NCBI RefSeq assembly: GCF_014205335.1
Contig: NZ_JACHNH010000001.1
Span: forward strand, 4,334,501-4,398,500
Origin: Amorphoplanes digitatis
GTDB lineage: Bacteria > Actinomycetota > Actinomycetes > Mycobacteriales > Micromonosporaceae
Reading direction: 5' to 3'
Length of the DNA stretch: 64,000 nucleotides
Below, one piece after another: positions 15,835 through 22,967 of the stretch. The notes beneath the pieces were generated by a model. The model did no database searches and had not been told where the DNA came from. It saw nothing but the letters and a program-made list of their open reading frames with translations. The position numbers and the translations under genes are program-made. The first letter of the stretch is position 1. Each line of letters opens with the position of its first letter.

Positions 15835-16353
15835 ATGATGCGCCGAGGCCTGGCTCTGCTCCCGTTGGTGCTGCTGCTGCTGGCGGTGGCCGAGTTCGCC
15901 GTGTTCGTGGCGGTGGTGCACGCCATCGGCGCCTTCTGGGCGCTGATGATCATCATTGGGTCGAGCATCGCCGGGCTGGCCCTGCTGCGCCGTGAGGGCG
16001 TCCGCGGCTGGCGGGCGTTCCGCGAGGCCGCCGAGTCCGGCCGACCGCCGGGCGCGCAGGTCAGCAACTCCCTCGTCGGGCTCCTGGGCGCGCTGCTGCT
16101 GGCCGTGCCCGGATTCATCAGCGCCGGCGCCGGCCTGCTGCTGGTGCTGCCGCCGGGCCGGATCTTCGCCCGCCGCGCCGTCGAGCGCGCCACCGAGCGC
16201 CGGGTGTCGTCCGCGGTCGCCGGTGACCTGTTCGGCCCCCGGCACGTGCGGGTGCACCAGTCAGACCCCCTCGCCGACCCGCCGCCGGCCTCCCCGGCCG
16301 CGCCCGGCGGGGTCATCCAGGGCGAGGTCGTCGAGGGCGAGATCGTCCGCTGA
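15835..16353 (+). CDS. fxsA: FxsA family membrane protein
   Basis: A 172-residue membrane protein with about three to four spans in the first 110 residues (LPLVLLLLAVAEFAVFVAV; FWALMIIIGSSIAGLALL; LVGLLGALLLAVPGFISAG) and a polar tail. FxsA-family proteins suppress F-plasmid exclusion of phage T7 in E. coli; their role in actinobacteria is not established. The ATG at 15835 is preceded by GGAAGG six nt upstream. It lies 56 bp after ppm1 and ends at a terminator shared with rbpA. The lnt-ppm-fxsA-rbpA order is conserved across actinobacteria as I recall. Confidence 0.92.
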   Translation: MMRRGLALLPLVLLLLAVAEFAVFVAVVHAIGAFWALMIIIGSSIAGLALLRREGVRGWRAFREAAESGRPPGAQVSNSLVGLLGALLLAVPGFISAGAGLLLVLPPGRIFARRAVERATERRVSSAVAGDLFGPRHVRVHQSDPLADPPPASPAAPGGVIQGEVVEGEIVR

Positions 16354-16426
16354 GGCGGCCGGTCACCACCTGGCTCCCGCTGCCGCCCGCGTGTTCATGA
16401 CCGGGCCCAGCCCACGGGCACAGCAA

Positions 16427-16456
16427 ATCGCCGTCCCGCAGCTGCGGGACGGCGAT
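16427..16456. terminator. Bidirectional terminator, fxsA / rbpA
   Basis: A perfect 30-bp palindrome (arm ATCGCCGTCCCGCAG and its reverse complement). It forms a 13-bp stem with a 4-nt loop between two convergent genes. Confidence 0.85.
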
Positions 16457-16470
16457 CGGTGTTGCCGCGG

Positions 16471-16809
16471 TCAGCGCCCTCGACGGGTGCGAACCTCCTG
16501 GAGCCGCTCGTTGAGGATGTCCTCCAGCTCCGAGATCGATCGGCGCTCGAGCAGCATGTCCCAGTGGGTACGCGGCGGCTTGGCCTTCTTCTGCTCCGGC
16601 TCGTTGCCGTCGACCAGTCGCGCGACGCTGCCGTCGAACTTGCACTCCCAGGTGATCGGCACCTCGGCGTCGACGGCGAACGGCACCTCGAACTGGTGAC
16701 CCTTGACGCACAGGTACTCGCGGGTCTGCCGAGGGGCCAACTCCGTGTTGCGGTCGGACTCGTAGCTGACTGCGCCTAGACGGCTGCCACGCAGCATGCG
16801 TTCGCCCAT
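16471..16809 (-). CDS. rbpA: RNA polymerase-binding protein RbpA
   Basis: A 112-residue actinobacterial transcription factor that binds principal sigma factors and stabilises the open promoter complex. The N-terminal tail RGSRLGAVSYESD, the core domain around YLCVKGHQFEVPFA and the C-terminal sigma-interaction helix WDMLLERRSISELEDIL are all present. The ATG is preceded by AGGGGAAAG. A well-spaced SigR-type promoter lies 43-68 bp upstream, matching the thiol-stress control described for Streptomyces RbpA. Confidence 0.97.
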   Translation of the reverse strand: MGERMLRGSRLGAVSYESDRNTELAPRQTREYLCVKGHQFEVPFAVDAEVPITWECKFDGSVARLVDGNEPEQKKAKPPRTHWDMLLERRSISELEDILNERLQEVRTRRGR

Positions 16810-16851
16810 GATCGGCTTTCCCCTCGCTCGTGGTGCTGCTTCCGTTGGTGT

Positions 16852-16877
16852 AACGAAAGGGGCGGTCGCGAGATTCC
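16852..16877 (-). promoter_or_regulatory. SigR-type promoter of rbpA
   Basis: Read on the minus strand: GGAAT (16877-16873), exactly 18 bp, then GTT (16854-16852). This is the GGAAT-N18-GTT consensus of the oxidative/thiol-stress sigma factor SigR/SigH. It predicts a leader of roughly 35-40 nt before the rbpA ATG. Confidence 0.65.
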
Positions 16878-16959
16878 TGGCGACCGCCGTGTGTCGGCGG
16901 TGTTAACGCAACGAGCGTAACCGCCCGGATGCATTATCGGCCGTTCCAGTCCCGTCTTG

Positions 16960-16979
16960 AAGTGGACCTTGGTCCACTT
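16960..16979. promoter_or_regulatory. Perfect 20-bp palindrome between rbpA and the coiled-coil gene
   Basis: AAGTGGACCTTGGTCCACTT: 9-bp arms around a central TT. It lies 150 bp upstream of rbpA and 40 bp beyond the end of the coiled-coil gene. It may be a regulator-binding dyad or a short terminator for the latter; the near-zero loop favours an operator. Confidence 0.45.
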
Positions 16980-17018
16980 TACTGGATTTTGTGAGATCTG
17001 CGGATGGTGCGATGTCTG

Positions 17019-18371
17019 TCACCGTGTCGCCGGTGCGGTGATTTCGACCCCGCCCCGCCCGTCGCCCGGCCCCTGCGCGGGAACCGCCCGGCCCGGACCC
17101 AGCGACGCCAGCGCCGAGGCCAGGTCGCTGACCTGAGCCGAGAGCTGCGCCACCCGCGCGTGCGCGGCGTCGGCGCCGGTGTTCGCCGCGTCGAGCCGCT
17201 GCCGCAGCGCGGCCAGGTCCCGCTCGGCGTCGGCCCGGACCTGGTCGAGGGTGGCGCGCAGCGCCTCCGCCTCCCGCCCGGCGACGTCCCGCTCCGCCTC
17301 GGCCAGCCGCGCCGCCTCCCCGGCCGCCTGCGCCTCGGCGCGAGCCGTGGCCAGCTCCGAACGAGCCGCCTCCGCGGCCGCCTGCGCCTCGGCGCGAACC
17401 GCAGCCAGCTCCGAACGAGCCGCCTCCGCGGCCGCCTGCGCCTCGGTGCGGGCCGTGGCCAGTTCCGCGCGGGCCGCCTCCCGGCCCGCGTCAGCGGCCG
17501 CCGCGGCCTGCCGGTCCTGCCCGGCGTCGCGCCGCGCCGCGGCCAGCTCCTCGCCGGCGGCCTCGGCCTGCCGCCGGGCCCCGGCCAGCGCCTCCCCGGC
17601 GGTCGTGATCTCCTGCCGGGCCGCCGCCAGGTCCCGCCCCAGCGCGGCTGCCTCCCCGCGTGCCTCGTCGGCCTCCCCACGGGCGGCCGACGCCGCGGCA
17701 CGGGCGGCGTCACGGTCCGCCTCGGCCTGCACCCGCAGCGCGGCCGCGGCGCTGGCCGCCGCCTGTGCCTCGTCACGCCCGGCGACGGCGCGGCGGGCGT
17801 CGACAGTGGCCGACTCGGCCACCCGGCGGGCGTCGTCGGCGGCCCGCACGGCGTCGTCACGCTCGGCGCGGGCGACCACCGCCTGCTGCACGGCCGTCCC
17901 GGCGGCCTCCGCGGCCCGGTCCGCGTCGCGGCGGGCGTCGTCGCGCTCGGTGTGCGCGGCGGCGACCTGCCGGGAGGTCTCCGCCCGCACCTCGGCCACC
18001 TGCCGCTCCACCCCGGCCGGTGACATCTCGGCGTGCAGGGCCTCGCTGAGGGTGCCGACGAGCTGGTCCAGCCGGTCGACGGCCTCCCAGGTGCGGGCGA
18101 CCTGCCCGGCCAGCCCGGGGGAGGCCCGGTGCCGCATCCGCACGTTGCGCGACGCCCGCTGGCACTCGCCGTCGTTGTCGCGGCAGTAGCGGAACGGGCG
18201 CCCGGCGGCGGCCCGCTGCGGCACGGGCCGTCCACAGTGCGCGCAGGGCCGCGTCTCGGTCGCCGGGTCCCCGCCGAAGGGCCCACCGTCGGGCCGGTCG
18301 CCGGAGGAGCCGGTGCCGGGGGAGCCGGTGTGCGCGGGCCCGGTCATCACGGAAGTGTCGTCATCCACCAT
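17019..18371 (-). CDS. Large coiled-coil protein with N-terminal zinc-finger-like motif
   Basis: A 450-residue protein. A Pro/Gly-rich start is followed by a Cys cluster, PCAHCGRPVPQ...RYCRDNDGECQ (about 42-72), which may bind zinc. After RNVRMRHRASPGLAGQVART comes a long Ala/Arg/Glu coiled coil (about 110-430). Three 18-residue repeats of the type ELATARAEAQAAAEAARS occur at nucleotides 17304-17465. A -10-like TAGGGT lies 9 nt before the ATG. The function is unknown; the architecture suggests a DNA- or replication-associated structural protein. The other long frames across this region are Arg/Pro shadows created by the repetitive GC-rich codons. Confidence 0.85.
   Translation of the reverse strand: MVDDDTSVMTGPAHTGSPGTGSSGDRPDGGPFGGDPATETRPCAHCGRPVPQRAAAGRPFRYCRDNDGECQRASRNVRMRHRASPGLAGQVARTWEAVDRLDQLVGTLSEALHAEMSPAGVERQVAEVRAETSRQVAAAHTERDDARRDADRAAEAAGTAVQQAVVARAERDDAVRAADDARRVAESATVDARRAVAGRDEAQAAASAAAALRVQAEADRDAARAAASAARGEADEARGEAAALGRDLAAARQEITTAGEALAGARRQAEAAGEELAAARRDAGQDRQAAAAADAGREAARAELATARTEAQAAAEAARSELAAVRAEAQAAAEAARSELATARAEAQAAGEAARLAEAERDVAGREAEALRATLDQVRADAERDLAALRQRLDAANTGADAAHARVAQLSAQVSDLASALASLGPGRAVPAQGPGDGRGGVEITAPATR
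17304..17465 (-). repeat. Three tandem 54-bp repeats inside the coiled-coil gene
   Basis: Units begin on the minus strand at 17465, 17411 and 17357, each encoding 18 residues of the form (S)ELAxxRxEAQAAxEAAR. They are in frame and differ at few bases, so repeat number could vary between strains. Confidence 0.75.
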
Positions 18372-18527
18372 CGCGCACCGACCCTAGACCCACCCACCGA
18401 CATCACCACGCCACCGCGCCGATGCCAGGACCCGCTCAACCACCCGGCGCCGGTTGGACGCGCGCACTCTGGACCTGTCGATGCCGCCGGCGGGGCGGCG
18501 CCGGTTCTCGGCTGCCGCGGACCCGGG

Positions 18528-19022
18528 TCAGGGCAGGCGGCCGGTGATGCAGGGGTCGTCCGGGTCGATCTTCGCGACGATACGGCGCCCGATCTCACCG
18601 AGCTGGCGCTGCTGGACCTTGGTGAGCGCGTCGAAGATCAGCCGTTGCACCTCGGCGACGTGCCCGGGCGCGGTGGCGACGACCTTGTCCCAGCCGGTGC
18701 CGGTCAGGATCGCCAGGGTGTAGCGGCCGTCGGCCGGGTCGGGGGTGCGCCGGATCAGCCCGCGTTTCTCCAGCCGGGCGACGACCTGGGAGAGCCGCGA
18801 CAGCGAACCCTCGGCGAAGCCGGCCAGCACACTCATCCGCAGGGTGCGCTCCGGCGCCATCGAGAGTCCGGCCAGCACCTGGTATTCGAAGTGGCTGAGC
18901 CCGGCGTCGCGCTGCAGCTGGGCGTCGAGCGCCGCGGGCAGTCGCATCATCATCGCGGCCAGCGCCATCCAGGTCTGATTCTGGTCCTCGTCCAGCCACC
19001 GCGGCTCCTGAGCGTCTCCCAT
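18528..19022 (-). CDS. MarR family transcriptional regulator
   Basis: A 164-residue winged-helix regulator: LSHFEYQVLAGLSMAPERTLRM, the recognition region GFAEGSLSRLSQVVARLEKRGLI and the wing RRTPDPADGRYTLAIL. Start choice: ATG 19022 lies 7 nt after TATGCT, which with TTGGGT forms a 17-bp-spaced promoter, so transcription is probably leaderless; ATG 19034 would place the -10 inside the gene. It is divergent from a DoxX gene, and three dyads lie between them, one filling its own promoter spacer. This predicts autorepression and control of the DoxX/dioxygenase genes, in the manner of quinone- or phenol-sensing MarR proteins. Confidence 0.92.
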   Translation of the reverse strand: MGDAQEPRWLDEDQNQTWMALAAMMMRLPAALDAQLQRDAGLSHFEYQVLAGLSMAPERTLRMSVLAGFAEGSLSRLSQVVARLEKRGLIRRTPDPADGRYTLAILTGTGWDKVVATAPGHVAEVQRLIFDALTKVQQRQLGEIGRRIVAKIDPDDPCITGRLP

Positions 19023-19029
19023 GCCATCG

Positions 19030-19058
19030 AGCATAACTTCACGTGTGAAGTGACCCAA
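19030..19058 (-). promoter_or_regulatory. marR promoter with operator in its spacer
   Basis: Minus strand: TTGGGT (19058-19053), 17-bp spacer, TATGCT (19035-19030), ATG 7 nt further. The 16-bp dyad ACTTCACGTGTGAAGT (19036-19051; arms ACTTCAC/GTGAAGT) fills the spacer almost exactly. Confidence 0.65.
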
Positions 19059-19068
19059 ACCCGAGATT

Positions 19069-19117
19069 ACTTGCTCCTTGAAGTAACCACGGCTACGGTT
19101 CACTCAACGTTTGAAGT
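19069..19117 (+). promoter_or_regulatory. doxX promoter with two MarR-type operator dyads
   Basis: TTGCTC (19071-19076), 17-bp spacer, TACGGT (19094-19099), predicted start near 19106. Two 16-bp dyads resemble the one at marR: ACTTGCTCCTTGAAGT (19069-19084), over the -35, and ACTCAACGTTTGAAGT (19102-19117), over the start point. The right half-site TGAAGT is shared by all three. Confidence 0.6.
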
Positions 19118-19140
19118 CATCTAGCGGCCGGAGGGCCTCC

Positions 19141-19515
19141 ATGAACATCGTCCTGTGGATCATCGCCGGCCTGCTGGCCGCCGCCTTCGCGGCCGCCGGG
19201 GTGCTGAAGCTGTCCCGCTCCAAGGAACAGCTCGCCGCGTCCGGGCTGGCCTGGACCGAGGACTTCAGCGCCGGCACGGTCAAGCTGATCGGGGCGGTGG
19301 AACTGCTCGCCGCCGTCGGGCTGATCCTGCCCGCGCTGCTGGACATCGCGCCGGTGCTCGTCCCGCTCGCCGCGACCGGCCTGGTCCTGACCATGATCGG
19401 CGCCATCGTGGTGCACGCCCGCCGCAAGGAGTACTCCGGCATCGCCGTCAACGTCGTCCTCCTGCTGCTCGCCGCCGTCGTGGCGTGGGGACGGTTTGGC
19501 CCCTACTCCTTCTGA
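19141..19515 (+). CDS. DoxX family membrane protein
   Basis: A 124-residue four-helix membrane protein (MNIVLWIIAGLLAAAFAAAG; then GAVELLAAVGLILPALLDIA, VLVPLAATGLVLTMIGAIVV and VNVVLLLLAAVVAW). The DoxX-family core LAWTEDFSAGTVKLIGAVE is clear. Family members are linked to quinone, thiol and redox stress. GGAGG about 7 nt before the ATG at 19141 fixes the start. It is probably under the adjacent MarR protein and leads into a remnant gene and a LigB-type dioxygenase. Confidence 0.9.
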   Translation: MNIVLWIIAGLLAAAFAAAGVLKLSRSKEQLAASGLAWTEDFSAGTVKLIGAVELLAAVGLILPALLDIAPVLVPLAATGLVLTMIGAIVVHARRKEYSGIAVNVVLLLLAAVVAWGRFGPYSF

Positions 19516-19546
19516 CCACCACCCCCGCCGCCCTGGAGGGTCCGTC

Positions 19547-19649
19547 ATGACCACGACCGCCACCATCGACACCGTCGCCGGCGCCCTCCCTGGAGCAGGC
19601 CACCGCCGGCCACACCCACAGCAAGATCGTCGTCACCCTTGACCGCTGA
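19547..19649 (+). pseudogene. Remnant of a zinc-type alcohol dehydrogenase / quinone oxidoreductase
   Basis: A start codon with its ribosome site (GGAGGG, 19536-19541) opens MTTTATIDTVAGALP and then is out of frame. The next frame continues LEQATAGHTHSKIVVTLDR and a stop, which is the typical C-terminus of MDR-family oxidoreductases (the 'GHTxGKIVV' tail). The ~35 codons left total 103 nt, not a multiple of three. The central ~280 residues are missing, so this is an internal deletion plus a frameshift rather than a sequencing slip. The intact neighbours suggest that it once belonged to the MarR-controlled operon. Confidence 0.7.
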
Positions 19650-19747
19650 GCCCACCCTTGGCACTGCGGCCCGGGCGCGGGTGACCCAGGCCGCGCACAG
19701 GCCTGTCCCGGCCTCTCCACCCTCGCAGAACGACGGCAGGTGAAGTC

Positions 19748-20623
19748 ATGACCGACCACATCGACGACCCGTTCAACCCGGCCGTCCCCGCCGGCGCCTA
19801 CGACGACCTGCTCACCCGGGTCCTGCCCCAGGCCCGCGGCCAGCGCAGGTGGGAACCCGCCGACGGGCCGCTACCGGCCCTGTTCGTCAGCCACGGCGCC
19901 CCGCCGACCCTCGACGATCCCCGATGGCTCGCCGACCTGTTCACCTGGGGCCAGTCCCTGCCGAAACCCCGGGCGATCGTCGTGGTCTCCGCACACTGGG
20001 AGAACGCGCCGGTCGCGGTCTCCTCGGCCGCGGCCGGCGCCCCGCTGTACTACGACTACGGCGGCTTCCACCCCCGCTACTACACGCTGAAGTACGCCAC
20101 CCCGGACGCCACCGACCTGACCCGCCGCATCGCCGGCGCCCTCGGCCGCGGTACCGAGGTGCACCAGTTCACCGACCGGGGCCTCGACCACGGCGCGTTC
20201 ATCCCGCTGATGGCGATGTACCCCGCCGCGGACGTGCCGGTCGTGCAGCTTTCCATGCCCAGCCTCGACCCACAGGCCCTGCTCACCCTCGGGCAACGCC
20301 TGCGCGGCCTGCGCGAGGAGGGCGTCCTCGTCGTCGGCTCCGGGTTCATGACACACAGCTTCGCCGTCATGCGTGACCCCGGCCTCGCCGGACACCTCGA
20401 AGCCTTCGACCAGTGGGCCGCCGACGCGCTGACCCGCGGCGACGTCGACGCCCTGAGCGACTACCGCGCCAAGGCGCCCGGCGCCCGGATCTCCCACCCC
20501 ACCGCCGACCACTTCGTACCGCTGCTGCTGACCATCGGCGCCGCCACCGACCCGGCCGCCGTCACCACGGCCATCGAACGCATGTGGTTCGGCAACTCCA
20601 TCCGCTCCGTCCAGATCAGCTGA
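19748..20623 (+). CDS. LigB/DODA-type extradiol ring-cleavage dioxygenase
   Basis: A 291-residue class III extradiol dioxygenase similar to 4,5-DOPA dioxygenase (YgiD). Metal-ligand histidines fall in FVSHGAPP (about residue 49), VSAHWEN, GLDHGAF and in FMTHSFAV. Members open catechol-type rings using non-haem Fe(II). The ATG follows GGCAGGTGAAGTC; no promoter of its own is obvious, so it is likely read from the doxX promoter through the pseudogene. Together with MarR and DoxX it suggests a response to catechols or quinones, as in the MhqR systems of firmicutes (inference). Confidence 0.9.
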   Translation: MTDHIDDPFNPAVPAGAYDDLLTRVLPQARGQRRWEPADGPLPALFVSHGAPPTLDDPRWLADLFTWGQSLPKPRAIVVVSAHWENAPVAVSSAAAGAPLYYDYGGFHPRYYTLKYATPDATDLTRRIAGALGRGTEVHQFTDRGLDHGAFIPLMAMYPAADVPVVQLSMPSLDPQALLTLGQRLRGLREEGVLVVGSGFMTHSFAVMRDPGLAGHLEAFDQWAADALTRGDVDALSDYRAKAPGARISHPTADHFVPLLLTIGAATDPAAVTTAIERMWFGNSIRSVQIS

Positions 20624-20771
20624 CCGGCACCGCGCACCCATTTGGACGATCTCCGCCCGGCGGCCGGTCCCGGAGGCGCGACGTCGCACCCAGCGGCCCG
20701 GTTTTCCGGTCGGCCCCGGTCCTGCGTTTGCCGGCCACGCTGCGCGTACCGGATGACGGTCTGATGTCTTT

Positions 20772-21566
20772 TCAGCCGCGGAGGAATTCCTTGACGGCGG
20801 GCGCGACCACCTGGGCTTTCACGATGTGGGTCTGGCCGGGCAGGGTGCGGTATTCGGACTTCGGCAGGGCCTCGCTGAGCGCCTTCGCGGCGTTGCGCAT
20901 GTATCTCGGGCTCTTGCCGCCGTCCATGACGATCGCCGGCGCGCGCACCTGCGACCACCGGGCGGCGTCCAGTGGCAGGCCGCGGCCGGTGTCGCCGAGG
21001 ATGCGCAGGTCGTAGGGCAGGGTCGGTGCTACGGCCTTGAGCTTGCCGAAGACAGGGGTCAGCGACATGATCCACACCACGACGCCGGGGACGCCGACGT
21101 GGCGCAGGAACATCTTGACCGCGCCGCCGTTGTCGCCGGCGGCGATCAGGGCCTCGGTTCGCGGCACGTAGGTGTCCGGGCGGGCCGGGTGCGTGTCGTC
21201 GACGATGAACGGCGGCTCGTAGAGGGCGAGCCGGCCGACGCCGTCGAGGCGGTTCGCGGCGTCGGCGGCGAGTACCGCGCCGGAGGAGCAGCCGACCAGG
21301 TGGGCGGTGCCGCCGGCGGCCTCGATCAGCGCGGCGAGGTCCTCGATCTCGCGGTCGGCGGACCAGGGCGCGGTGTCGCCGCTCGCGCCGCGGCCGCGGC
21401 GGTCGTAGATGAAGACGGTGTACTCGTCGGAGAGGGCCTCGGCGAGGTCGCGGGCCGGGCCGTTGCCGCGGTAGCACATGGCGCCGTCGACGACGATCAG
21501 CGCGGGCCCGGAGCCGACCGTCTCGTAGGCGATGGTGGTGCCGTCGGCGGAGGTGACAGTTGCCAT
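20772..21566 (-). CDS. Alpha/beta hydrolase
   Basis: A 264-residue alpha/beta-hydrolase-fold protein with the nucleophile elbow GCSSGA (about residues 94-99), YDRRGRGASG, and a late His in LPGQTHIVKA. Substrate is unknown. It is the third gene of a minus-strand operon behind an ArsR-type regulator and a SRPBCC protein, 11 bp downstream of the latter, with AGGA before its ATG. It ends 148 bp from the convergent dioxygenase; I see no strong terminator in that gap. Confidence 0.9.
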   Translation of the reverse strand: MATVTSADGTTIAYETVGSGPALIVVDGAMCYRGNGPARDLAEALSDEYTVFIYDRRGRGASGDTAPWSADREIEDLAALIEAAGGTAHLVGCSSGAVLAADAANRLDGVGRLALYEPPFIVDDTHPARPDTYVPRTEALIAAGDNGGAVKMFLRHVGVPGVVVWIMSLTPVFGKLKAVAPTLPYDLRILGDTGRGLPLDAARWSQVRAPAIVMDGGKSPRYMRNAAKALSEALPKSEYRTLPGQTHIVKAQVVAPAVKEFLRG

Positions 21567-21577
21567 GGTCTCGTCCT

Positions 21578-22300
21578 TCAGGAGTCGATGGTCTCGAGCG
21601 ATTCGAGGAACGGCCGCCAGCGCGCGGTGTCCGCGGCGGCGAAGAGCTCGTGGCCGGCGACCAGGGTGCCGTTCAGGCCACGGATGAAGCGGTAGAGGGC
21701 GTCCGGGGTGGCGATGCCCAGCGTGTGCGGGTTGGTGAAGTAGACGACGCCGTCGCCGGTCAGCGCGCCGCGCGCCGGGTCGCCCACGCGCGGGGCCGCC
21801 TCCAGGCCCAGCGCCGCGTGCAGGCGGCGCCAGGTGCGCGGCCAGTCGGTGACCGGCGGCCCGAAGAGCGTCACCGGCGTCGCCGTGCGGCCGGGGAAGC
21901 GGCGCAGGTACTGCACCAGGGTCTCGAAGAACAGCTCGGTGCCGTAGCGCATCGCCTCGAACTCCTCGGCCCAGTCGTCGCCGGGCAGGAAGCCGCTGGT
22001 CACGGTCCGCAGGACGGTGCCGGCCCGGTCGCGGCCCTCGATCAGATACTCGTACGCGACGAAGCGGCCGTCGCCCGCCGTCGCGGTGCGGTACGCGAAG
22101 CGGTGCGGCGGCTCCGAGACGGTGACGGTGCCGTCGGGGATCCAGCCGTCGCCGAACGAGGTCCGCACGGTCGCGCCGTCGACCTCGGTGGCGCCGACGA
22201 ACCAGGAGCTGATGCCCGGCCCGGTGGCGATGGCGTCCCAGACCTGCCCGGGGGTGGCCGGCACCTCGGCGTCGAGCCGGGCCTCGAAGTCCTTGCCCAT
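21578..22300 (-). CDS. SRPBCC (AHSA1-like) domain protein
   Basis: A 240-residue protein starting with the AHSA1/START-like fold, DFEARLDAEVPATPGQVWDAI and later GISSWFVGA, then VTVSEPPHRFAYR. Members bind hydrophobic ligands or act as Hsp90 cochaperone-like proteins. The C-terminal half appears to be a second copy of a related fold. The ATG is 1 nt past the ArsR stop, with GGGAGGG in the end of that gene as ribosome site. ArsR-SRPBCC pairs are common in actinobacteria, but their ligands are usually unknown. Confidence 0.88.
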   Translation of the reverse strand: MGKDFEARLDAEVPATPGQVWDAIATGPGISSWFVGATEVDGATVRTSFGDGWIPDGTVTVSEPPHRFAYRTATAGDGRFVAYEYLIEGRDRAGTVLRTVTSGFLPGDDWAEEFEAMRYGTELFFETLVQYLRRFPGRTATPVTLFGPPVTDWPRTWRRLHAALGLEAAPRVGDPARGALTGDGVVYFTNPHTLGIATPDALYRFIRGLNGTLVAGHELFAAADTARWRPFLESLETIDS

Positions 22301-22301
22301 C

Positions 22302-22889
22302 TCAGCCCTCCCGGGTGACGGCCGGGTGCACGGCGACGACCAGGCGGTGGCGGCGCCCGCCGGGGGCGTCCTCGTCGTGGTAGCGGCTCACCAGCCGGGT
22401 GACGGCCACGGTCAGCTCCTCGGCGAACGCGGCCCGGTCGGCGGCGCCGGCGAAGCGGACCTCGCCGTCGATGGCGAACGTGGCGACCCGCTGCCGGGCC
22501 TTGCCGGCGCCGGTGATCAGCTCGCCGACGTCGCGGACCAGGCGGGCGGCGACGGCGAGCAGCCAGCGCGCCGACAGCCGGTCCGGGTCCCGGGACGGGT
22601 CCGGTGCGAGCGCGGCCATCGTGGCCGGTGAGATCACGTACGACGCGGCGGTGGCGCGCAGCATCCGCTCGGTGACGTTGCCCTTGCGGCGCTCCTCGAC
22701 CAGCTCGATCATGCCGTGCTGCTCCAGGGTGCGCAGGTGGTAGTTGACCTTCTGCCGGGGGAGCCCGACCTTGGCGGCGAGCATCGTCGCCGAGCCGGGC
22801 ACGGCCAGCTCGGCGAGCAGCCGGCTGCGGATCGGATCCAGGCTGACCGCGGCCGCGGCCGGGTCCTCGATGACGGCGATGCTCTCCAT
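22302..22889 (-). CDS. ArsR-type winged-helix transcriptional regulator
   Basis: A 195-residue regulator. The DNA-binding domain spans about residues 18-85 (LDPIRSRLLAELAVPGSATM, LPRQKVNYHLRTLEQHGMIEL). It lacks the metal-binding cysteines of classical ArsR, so a non-metal signal is likely. ATG 22889 is preferred over GTG 22898 because GGGAGG lies at the right distance. The C-terminal 100 residues may form a ligand-binding or dimerisation domain. A GACAAA-N4-TTTGTC dyad lies immediately upstream and is the obvious autoregulatory operator. Confidence 0.88.
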   Translation of the reverse strand: MESIAVIEDPAAAAVSLDPIRSRLLAELAVPGSATMLAAKVGLPRQKVNYHLRTLEQHGMIELVEERRKGNVTERMLRATAASYVISPATMAALAPDPSRDPDRLSARWLLAVAARLVRDVGELITGAGKARQRVATFAIDGEVRFAGAADRAAFAEELTVAVTRLVSRYHDEDAPGGRRHRLVVAVHPAVTREG

Positions 22890-22907
22890 GAGGAACACCC
22901 TCCCACC

Positions 22908-22923
22908 GACAAAAAGATTTGTC
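22908..22923. promoter_or_regulatory. Operator-like dyad of the ArsR operon
   Basis: GACAAA (22908-22913), 4 bp, TTTGTC (22918-22923): a perfect 6-bp inverted repeat 19 bp upstream of the arsR-type ATG and 45 bp from the divergent kinase gene, in an A/T-rich patch unlike its surroundings. Confidence 0.6.
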
Positions 22924-22967
22924 TAGCCGAAAATCATGGTCGGTGTGGCCGCGGTACGGTTGATCAC

